Assembly (NCBI GenBank): GCA_021604605.1
Contig: BQJH01000201.1
Location: 1 to 5,516, forward strand
Direction of reading: 5' to 3'
DNA: 5,516 bases
From: Hyphococcus sp.
GTDB taxonomy: Bacteria; Pseudomonadota; Alphaproteobacteria; Caulobacterales; Parvularculaceae
Below the pieces are notes generated by a model, which had not been told where the DNA came from, searched no databases, and worked only from the letters and a program-made list of their open reading frames with translations. The position numbers and the translations under genes were made by a program. Of the stretch, positions 1 to 4,853 are shown piece after piece (positions within the stretch are counted from its first letter, which is position 1; every line of letters begins with the position of its first letter).

Positions 1-152
1 TCAAAGCATCCCAATTGGGTGGTTTTATCAATATTCTAAGAGGCGTTTACGGTCCTCTATGTGACTAGCGGTCAAAAAACGTGGGCGAGGCAAGGGTGTG
101 AGTGGTGTTGTTCTGTGTGTGAAAGGTCAAGAAAGTAACCTAAGCGGTCGTT
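1..152. other. Non-coding stretch downstream of the LytTR gene
   Basis: No convincing gene is seen here on either strand. It contains a perfect 10-base palindrome, CCCAATTGGG, at 10-19, and a small inverted repeat, AGAGG at 39-43 and CCTCT at 54-58, around a 10-base loop containing CGTTTAC. Neither is followed by a T-run on either strand, so neither is a clear intrinsic terminator. Bases 85-130 are G/T-rich on the plus strand without obvious meaning. The three bases TCA at the very left edge could be the stop of a minus-strand gene entering from outside, but nothing supports this. Confidence 0.4.
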
Positions 153-1043
153 TTATTTTACGGCCTTCAACAAATCCTTGAACGCTTTTAAGCGTCTTCG
201 ACTTAAAGGCGCCTCGGTTTCATTGCTGAGTTGCACACTATAACCGGTCGTGTCTTCTCGCGGTTTAATCGCAACGACGTGGCGACCATTGATCAAAGCG
301 CTGCGGTGAGATTTTAAAAACTCACCGCCGCTTAATTCCTGGCTAATCTGGTTGAGTGTTTTCCTGACCATCGTGACGCCGCGGGTTGTATGTAACTCAA
401 CATAGTTCCCGGCGGCTTTGATCCAGTAGATTTCTTCTAGCGGAATCGACAACGTTTTCCCGTTTTCACGAACTTCATACCGGGCGGGTGGTGGTGGTTT
501 TGGATGGGTGCGTGTGAGGATATAGAAGATCGCCGCGGCGTAAATCATGTAGGCCAAAATCCAGATACCGCCAAAACGCAACCAGACCCCGCCATAAATA
601 TGCAGGATGTGGATTGGCTCCCACTGAAAAGCGGCGCGGCTATACATAATGAGACGGCTATAGGTCAGAACCAGCAGATGAAAAACTGCCAGAGCGAGGC
701 CAAAACCGGCGATCGGGATCAGCTTTTTGCCCCAGCGAGAGGCCCGACTGACCGCTTGCACCGCCAGGGGCCAGATGAGGCGGGGAACGAGTATCCATAA
801 TCCATAAAAAAGAAAGGTAAGAGAAAGCTGGGCCGCCAACCCGACATTTGGCGAGCGTGCGATGTGATAGAAGATGATGCGCGTCGCATCGAAGGCATAA
901 AGTGTGAGCGGGATAATTGCCGCATAGAGCCAGTAAATCCGCCGCCAGCTTGTTGCTGACGGTTCCTCAACACCGGAAGGTTGAGAGTTCTTGCCCGTCG
1001 CAAAGAACCTTGAGGAAAGGCTTGAAAGTAAAGACGAATTCAT
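153..1043 (-). CDS. Membrane-anchored LytTR-family DNA-binding regulator
   Basis: Predicted transcription regulator of 296 residues made of a membrane part followed by a LytTR DNA-binding domain, with no receiver or kinase domain. Four hydrophobic segments are visible at about residues 36-56, 68-90, 108-130 and 155-176, then a proline-rich linker (PKPPPPAR, 181-188). The LytTR domain spans about 188-296: IYWIKAAGNYVEL at 205-217, the hallmark FLKSHRSALIN at 242-252, and PLSRRR at 279-284 near the end. LytTR domains bind short imperfect direct repeats in promoters; the membrane part probably senses a signal or tethers the protein, which is inference. The start at 1043 is preferred because GAAGAG lies about 10 bases before the ATG. 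An in-frame ATG at 1094 would add 17 residues (starting MTFTVHHH), but it has a poor ribosome binding site and would read through the inverted repeat at 1063-1110. No partner histidine kinase is in the window. The target genes are unknown. Confidence 0.88.
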   Translation of the reverse strand: MNSSLLSSLSSRFFATGKNSQPSGVEEPSATSWRRIYWLYAAIIPLTLYAFDATRIIFYHIARSPNVGLAAQLSLTFLFYGLWILVPRLIWPLAVQAVSRASRWGKKLIPIAGFGLALAVFHLLVLTYSRLIMYSRAAFQWEPIHILHIYGGVWLRFGGIWILAYMIYAAAIFYILTRTHPKPPPPARYEVRENGKTLSIPLEEIYWIKAAGNYVELHTTRGVTMVRKTLNQISQELSGGEFLKSHRSALINGRHVVAIKPREDTTGYSVQLSNETEAPLSRRRLKAFKDLLKAVK

Positions 1044-1062
1044 AAGGGCGCGGCTCTTCGTC

Positions 1063-1110
1063 TGAAAGCTGTGATGATGAACGGTAAACGTCATTATCCA
1101 GCAGCTTTCA
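1063..1110. promoter_or_regulatory. Inverted repeat with LytTR-box-like core upstream of the LytTR gene
   Basis: TGAAAGCTG at 1063-1071 is matched perfectly by CAGCTTTCA at 1102-1110. Beyond the 9-base arms the similarity continues imperfectly: GATGATGAACG on one side against GATAATGACG on the other. On the minus strand the spacer reads ACCGTTCAT (1085-1077), which fits the published LytTR-box pattern WMMGTTNRK at all nine positions, next to a weaker copy, GACGTTTAC. It lies 20 to 67 bases before the preferred start of the LytTR gene and after the stop of the mutase gene. An autoregulatory operator is a reasonable guess. A terminator is less likely because no T-run follows. The usual spacing of two LytTR boxes (about two helical turns) is not met. 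Confidence 0.35.
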
Positions 1111-1178
1111 CCCCGCAGGCAATACCACTGGCCATGCCAAAGCGACCGATTAACCCAAAATCACAGAAAACGCCGCGA

Positions 1179-2678
1179 TTAGATCGTCTGATTATATTCG
1201 CCGATTTCCGGGTGTTCTTTCATGACAGCGTTCAGCTCGGCGAACATCTTTTTCATGTTCTCTTCCGAAGTCGGGCTCTCGATCACCACAACCAGCTCCG
1301 GCTTGTTGGAGGATGCGCGCACCAATCCCCATGTGCCGTCTTCCGCAGTAATCCTAACGCCGTTCACGGTCACGACATCGCGAATTTTCTGGCCGATGAT
1401 CTCACCGCCCGCTTCCGCACGATCAACAAAGGTTTTCACGATCTTGTCGACAACGCCATATTTCGTCTCGTCGGCGCAATGGGGCGACATGGTTGGCGAC
1501 TGGTAGGTCTTCGCCAGCGATTTCCTCATGTCGGAGATTTTCTTGTCCGGGTTGCGATCCAGCATCTGCAACAAGGCGATCGCTGCAACCAGACCATCAT
1601 CATAGCCGCGCCCGATGGGCTTGTTAAAAAAGAAGTGCCCAGATTTTTCAAAACCAGCCAGCGCACCCATCTCATGGCTTTTGCGTTTAATGTAAGAGTG
1701 TCCGGTTTTCCAATATTCGGTTTTTGCGCCATTGGCTTGCAGAACCGGGTCAGTCACAAACAGGCCGGTTGATTTTACATCAACAACAAATTGTGCGTTC
1801 TCATGAATGGCGGATAAATCACGTGCGATCAGAACGCCAATTTTGTCCGCGAAAATTTCTTCGCCTTCATCATCGACCACGCCGCAACGATCACCGTCGC
1901 CATCAAAGCCAAGGGCAACATCGGCGTCATGTTCGCGAACAGCTTCCTGCATGGCGTGGAGCATTTCCATGTCTTCAGGGTTCGGATTATATCGAGGGAA
2001 AGTATGGTCTAGCTCTGCATCCATCGGGATGACGTCAAGACCGAGCCGCTCCAGCGCTTCTGGCGCAAAAGCGCCAGCCGTACCGTTCCCGCAGGCGGCG
2101 ATCACTTTCATCTTCCGCTTAAAGCTGACCCCTTTGGTAACGTCAGCGATATAGCGCTCGCGCATGCCATCAATATATTTGTACGCTCCGCCGGGCGCTT
2201 CTTTATATTCCGCGTTTAAGACAATTTCCTTGAGGCGGCCCATTTCATCCGGGCCAAAGGTGAGGGGCTTTGCGACGCCCATCTTAACGCCAGTCCAGCC
2301 GTTTTCATTGTGGCTTGCGGTCACCATCGCGACGCAAGGGATATCGAGATCGAACTGCGCAAAATAGGCGACGGGTGAGAGCGCCAGCCCAATGTCGTTC
2401 ACTTCAATACCCGCTGTCATCAGACCGACGGTCAGCGCCTGCTTGATGGAAATTGAATAGCCTCGGAAATCGTGACCGACGACGATGCGCGGTTCTTTCC
2501 CCATTTCGCGAATAAGCGTGCCAAGGCCCTGACCAAGCGCCTGAATACCGAGAAGGTTGATTTCGTCTTCGAACAGCCAGCGCGCATCATATTCACGAAA
2601 GCCGGTCGGTTTCACCAGCGGCGTCATTTCATATTCGAGCGTGTTTGATTTCAGTTGAACGCTTGGCTTCGGCAACAT
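1179..2678 (-). CDS. Phosphomannomutase/phosphoglucomutase
   Basis: A 499-residue enzyme of the alpha-D-phosphohexomutase superfamily, of usual full length. It interconverts hexose 6-phosphate and 1-phosphate (mannose and/or glucose), feeding GDP-mannose or UDP-glucose for lipopolysaccharide, capsule and other surface glycans; it acts in the cytosol. All four hallmark motifs are visible: the phosphoserine loop TASHN at 120-124 (catalytic Ser122), the magnesium loop DGDGDR at 259-264, the sugar-binding loop FEKSGH at 343-348, and the phosphate-binding RASSNKPE at 454-461. The Glu-Ser pair of the sugar loop (E344, S346) fits hexose rather than glucosamine specificity, as known for ManB/AlgC-type enzymes. 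The start is set by AAGGA eight bases before the ATG; a later in-frame ATG at residue 18 lacks this. It is divergent from the nucleoside transporter and 135 bases upstream of the LytTR gene. Whether it is mainly ManB-like or dual (AlgC-like) cannot be told from sequence. Confidence 0.96.
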   Translation of the reverse strand: MLPKPSVQLKSNTLEYEMTPLVKPTGFREYDARWLFEDEINLLGIQALGQGLGTLIREMGKEPRIVVGHDFRGYSISIKQALTVGLMTAGIEVNDIGLALSPVAYFAQFDLDIPCVAMVTASHNENGWTGVKMGVAKPLTFGPDEMGRLKEIVLNAEYKEAPGGAYKYIDGMRERYIADVTKGVSFKRKMKVIAACGNGTAGAFAPEALERLGLDVIPMDAELDHTFPRYNPNPEDMEMLHAMQEAVREHDADVALGFDGDGDRCGVVDDEGEEIFADKIGVLIARDLSAIHENAQFVVDVKSTGLFVTDPVLQANGAKTEYWKTGHSYIKRKSHEMGALAGFEKSGHFFFNKPIGRGYDDGLVAAIALLQMLDRNPDKKISDMRKSLAKTYQSPTMSPHCADETKYGVVDKIVKTFVDRAEAGGEIIGQKIRDVVTVNGVRITAEDGTWGLVRASSNKPELVVVIESPTSEENMKKMFAELNAVMKEHPEIGEYNQTI

Positions 2679-2686
2679 GGGGAAAA

Positions 2687-2691
2687 TCCTT
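2687..2691 (-). promoter_or_regulatory. Ribosome binding site of the mutase gene
   Basis: On the minus strand this reads AAGGA, with an 8-base spacer (TTTTCCCC) before the ATG at 2678. It decides the start of the mutase in favour of this ATG over the internal ATG at residue 18. Confidence 0.7.
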
Positions 2692-2703
2692 CAATCCTGT
2701 AGC

Positions 2704-2723
2704 GGCCAGATTTGGCCAGATTT
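2704..2723. repeat. Perfect 10-base tandem repeat before the mutase gene
   Basis: GGCCAGATTT occurs twice without a gap (2704-2713 and 2714-2723), followed by one further T. The period is about one helical turn, so two protein molecules could bind on the same face of the DNA. It lies 26 to 45 bases upstream of the mutase start, within the likely promoter or leader. It may equally be a chance slippage duplication. Confidence 0.75.
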
Positions 2724-2756
2724 TCCGCGCACTTTAGTCGCGCTCGCGCCAGACGC

Positions 2757-2778
2757 AACCGGCCCGGCAAAGCCGGTT
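2757..2778. other. GC-rich hairpin in the divergent region
   Basis: AACCGGC at 2757-2763 pairs perfectly with GCCGGTT at 2772-2778 over an 8-base loop; an alternative inner hairpin is CCGGC-AAA-GCCGG at 2764-2776. On the plus strand it is followed only by TC after the stem's own Ts, so it is a weak terminator candidate at best. It may be an operator, an RNA structure in a leader, or incidental. Confidence 0.4.
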
Positions 2779-2854
2779 TCAAGGTGCGGAAATCCGTGAC
2801 ATTGGGCGCGCCTTTGGCCATAGTCCGCCGTTTGAGCAATTAATCATAATTTGC

Positions 2855-2860
2855 GAGGGG
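2855..2860 (+). promoter_or_regulatory. Ribosome binding site of the nucleoside transporter
   Basis: GAGGGG lies just before the ATG at 2863, with 2 to 4 bases of spacing depending on the pairing register, which is somewhat tight. It falls inside the open frame that begins with TTG at 2851, and that TTG has no such site before it. This favours the ATG at 2863 as the start. Confidence 0.5.
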
Positions 2861-2862
2861 CG

Positions 2863-4149
2863 ATGGATTTGCCAGTGGATATCAGCCAGATCGGCTTACG
2901 GGGTCAAAGTGCGATCGGGCTTGTTGCTTTTGTGTTCATTGCCTGGTTGTTTTCCGAGCGAAAGCTGCAATTTCCATTATTCAGCGCAATCTGGACTATT
3001 GGCGCTCAAATTTTGATTGCCGGTTTGTTACTCTACACACCGGGCGCACGCGACGCGCTCGCCTTTTTAAATATCGCTGTCGAAGCGCTGCAGCAGGCGA
3101 CCCAGGCGGGCACGTCTTTCGTGTTTGGCCATTTGGGCGGGGGCCCTGCGCCTTTCGAAGTGACCGATCAAGGGGCAATGTTTAACTTTGCCTTTGGCGC
3201 TTTACCGCTTGTGATTTTCTTCTCAGGTTTGTCGGCGCTCTTATGGCATATTGGCATTTTGAAAATTTTTATTCGAGGCCTCGCGGTCTTGCTCACGCGC
3301 ATCTTTAATGTTGGCGGTGCAGTGGCGTTGTCGGCAGCGGCGAATACGTTTCTTGGGCAAACAGAGGCGCCGTTGTTGATCCGCGCTTTTCTGTCCAAAT
3401 TGTCTCGCTCTGAATTGTTTATTGTCATCACTGGCGGTTTCGCGACCGTCGCTGGTTCTGTGATGGTGCTTTATGCGACGTTGCTTGAACCGCAACAGCC
3501 ATCCGTTCTCGGACATATTATTGTGGCGTCGTTGATTTCGGTGCCTGCAGCGATCTTGATGGCGCAAGTGATGATCCCGGCGCCAAAAGGCGAAGTCCCG
3601 ACGGCGTCCAGTGCGGCGGATGACTTTAAATATGCCAGCGCCATGGATGCGTTCATGCGCGGAGTGACAGATGGGCTGGGCCTTTATCTTAACATCCTCG
3701 CCTCGTTAATCGCCTTTACGGCCTTTGCGGCGCTGGTCAACATCATGCTTGGCGGCTTTCCCGATGTATTCGGCAGTCCTTTAACGCTTGAGCGTATGTT
3801 GGGTTGGGTTTTTGCACCATTGATGTGGCTGACAGGCGTTCCCTGGGCGGAGGCGTTTAGCGCTGGATCTCTTATGGGCGTGAAGACTGCGGTGAATGAA
3901 ATTGTCGCTTATGTTCAGTTGGCAAATCTCCCGGAAGGAACGCTCAGTGAGCGGTCGACCCTGATCGTGATTTATTCCCTTTGCGGATTTGCGAATTTCG
4001 CCAGCCTCGGCATTGTCATCGGCGGCTTGACGGCGCTGGCGCCAGAGCGCCGCCAGGATGTGATTTCCCTGGCGCCGAAAGCGCTTGTTGCGGGGACATT
4101 GGCGACTTTGATGACCGGCGCGGTGATCGGGTTGATCTGGATGGGTTGA
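2863..4149 (+). CDS. Concentrative nucleoside transporter (CNT family)
   Basis: An inner-membrane symporter of 428 residues that takes up nucleosides using an ion gradient. The protein is hydrophobic throughout, with many membrane segments and re-entrant hairpins as in the family. Signature motifs are present: NTFLGQTEAPLLIR at 161-174, TAVNEIVAY at 342-350, and SLCGFANFASLGI at 372-384. By hand alignment to the Vibrio cholerae CNT structure, Q166/T167/E168 match the nucleobase-binding Gln-Thr-Glu of the first hairpin, and E346, F376, N378 and S381 match the ribose-binding set, so the site looks intact. GQTEAP is the form seen in sodium-coupled and animal CNTs, whereas E. coli NupC (proton-coupled) has GQSENF; sodium coupling is therefore inferred. 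The ATG at 2863 is preferred over an in-frame TTG at 2851. It diverges from the mutase gene, and the glycosylase gene follows after 69 bases and may be co-transcribed. The last three codons come from a short tandem duplication. Confidence 0.95.
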   Translation: MDLPVDISQIGLRGQSAIGLVAFVFIAWLFSERKLQFPLFSAIWTIGAQILIAGLLLYTPGARDALAFLNIAVEALQQATQAGTSFVFGHLGGGPAPFEVTDQGAMFNFAFGALPLVIFFSGLSALLWHIGILKIFIRGLAVLLTRIFNVGGAVALSAAANTFLGQTEAPLLIRAFLSKLSRSELFIVITGGFATVAGSVMVLYATLLEPQQPSVLGHIIVASLISVPAAILMAQVMIPAPKGEVPTASSAADDFKYASAMDAFMRGVTDGLGLYLNILASLIAFTAFAALVNIMLGGFPDVFGSPLTLERMLGWVFAPLMWLTGVPWAEAFSAGSLMGVKTAVNEIVAYVQLANLPEGTLSERSTLIVIYSLCGFANFASLGIVIGGLTALAPERRQDVISLAPKALVAGTLATLMTGAVIGLIWMG

Positions 4150-4153
4150 TCTG
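4129..4153 (+). repeat. 14-base-period tandem duplication across the transporter stop codon
   Basis: GGGTTGATCTG occurs at 4129-4139 and again at 4143-4153. In the first copy the frame reads G-L-I-W; in the second the shifted frame gives G-stop. Removing one repeat unit would make the protein end ...VIGLI with a stop, three residues shorter. This looks like a small slippage duplication with little effect on the protein. Confidence 0.7.
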
Positions 4154-4218
4154 ACCCGCTCATCACGTTTCAGCTATCAGCGTTGATCGAACTGTTTGAT
4201 GCGGTAGATCAATAATTG
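4150..4218 (+). other. Short spacer between transporter and glycosylase genes
   Basis: The 69-base gap has no strong ribosome binding site near its right end. It carries TTGATC at 4183-4188 and the inverse GATCAA at 4207-4212, 18 bases apart, in addition to the two TTGATC copies around the transporter stop. No terminator with a T-run is seen, so read-through from the transporter into the glycosylase gene is possible. Confidence 0.4.
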
Positions 4219-4845
4219 ATGTTGCTATTTAGAACGGAACTGACCCCATTGCCCACACTACCATCTCTTGTAAAAGATATTCGCGCTTGCAGGATTTGTA
4301 TTGAGACGCCGATCAAGACGCCATTACCCCACGAGCCACGCCCGGTTTTGCAAGTCTCAAAAAGTGCAAAGCTGGCGATCTTCGGACAGGCGCCGGGAAA
4401 CCTTGTTCATCAAAGCGGCAAACCTTTTACTGATCCCTCGGGCGATCGATTGCGCGCATGGATGGGCGTTGGCGAAGATGTGTTTTACGACAAGAATAAA
4501 ATCGCGATTATTCCCATGGGTTTTTGCTTTCCCGGTTATGATGGTAAGGGCGGGGACCTGCCGCCGCGCAAAGAATGTGCGATCCACTGGCGCGCCTTAT
4601 TAATGGAAGTAATGCCGCAATTGGAAACTTGCATTCTGGTTGGCGGCTACGCGCAAAAATGGCATCTCGGCAAAGGAGCAAAGAAGACGCTGACTGAAAC
4701 CGTCCGGGCGTGGAAGGATTATGCACCGCGCTATTTTGCAACGCCCCATCCGTCATGGCGCAATACAGGATGGCTTAAAAAGAACCCGTGGTTTGAAGAG
4801 GAATTGTTGCCCGTTCTGCGCCGTAACATTCAAAAGCATATTTAA
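4219..4845 (+). CDS. Uracil-DNA glycosylase superfamily protein, probable 4Fe-4S type
   Basis: A 208-residue protein of the uracil-DNA glycosylase fold, likely a cytosolic base-excision repair enzyme. Four cysteines, C24-x2-C27 and C103-x16-C120, match the cluster-ligand pattern of family 4 to 6 glycosylases. The first active-site motif is GQAPG (56-60), followed by the FTDPSGDRLR stretch (70-79), where family 4 enzymes have GEAPG and FxGxxG. The second motif is HPSWRN (177-182), close to the HPSPRN of SMUG1. The strand before C103 reads IIPMGFC, where family 4 usually has TNVVKC, so the usual uracil-contacting Asn appears to be Pro99. Similar full-length proteins with GQAPG and HPSxRN are, to my knowledge, widespread in proteobacteria but poorly characterised, so the substrate is uncertain. 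The ATG at 4219 was chosen; a TTG lies directly before it at 4216, and the ribosome binding site is weak. It follows the transporter on the same strand and meets the lysozyme gene tail to tail. Confidence 0.87.
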   Translation: MLLFRTELTPLPTLPSLVKDIRACRICIETPIKTPLPHEPRPVLQVSKSAKLAIFGQAPGNLVHQSGKPFTDPSGDRLRAWMGVGEDVFYDKNKIAIIPMGFCFPGYDGKGGDLPPRKECAIHWRALLMEVMPQLETCILVGGYAQKWHLGKGAKKTLTETVRAWKDYAPRYFATPHPSWRNTGWLKKNPWFEEELLPVLRRNIQKHI

Positions 4846-4853
4846 GCGGAGCT

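Larger units (their letters stand above)
2679..2862. promoter_or_regulatory. Divergent intergenic region, mutase / nucleoside transporter
   Basis: This 184-base gap separates two divergent gene starts and must carry promoters for both. Visible structure consists of a perfect tandem 10-mer at 2704-2723, a GC-rich hairpin at 2757-2778, and an AT-rich patch, AATTAATCATAAT, at 2838-2850 just before the transporter. I could not fix a convincing -35/-10 pair on either strand. A 62-codon minus-strand open frame (2651-2839) crosses the region and overlaps the mutase start, but resembles no protein I know and shows no sign of selection. Confidence 0.6.

Noticed and set aside
10..19. Palindrome CCCAATTGGG as a terminator or operator
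   Set aside because: It has no loop and no T-run and lies too near the window edge to see what it belongs to; recorded only as part of the left non-coding stretch.
1071..1772. Long plus-strand open frame of 233 codons opposite the end of the mutase gene
   Set aside because: It is antisense to a clear, motif-complete enzyme gene, and the translation resembles no known family; it is a shadow of the codon bias of the real gene.
2651..2839. Minus-strand 62-codon open frame in the divergent region
   Set aside because: It overlaps the mutase start by 28 bases, has an unremarkable Arg-rich composition, no ribosome binding site of note and no recognisable motif; the region is better explained as promoter and leader.
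2845..2850. CATAAT as a -10 box for the transporter
   Set aside because: No suitable -35 element lies 16 to 18 bases upstream, and the transcript would start almost at the ATG, inside the ribosome binding site.
4036..4045. Palindrome CTGGCGCCAG
   Set aside because: It lies inside the transporter coding sequence and is explained by the codons for Leu-Ala-Pro; no sign of a separate function.
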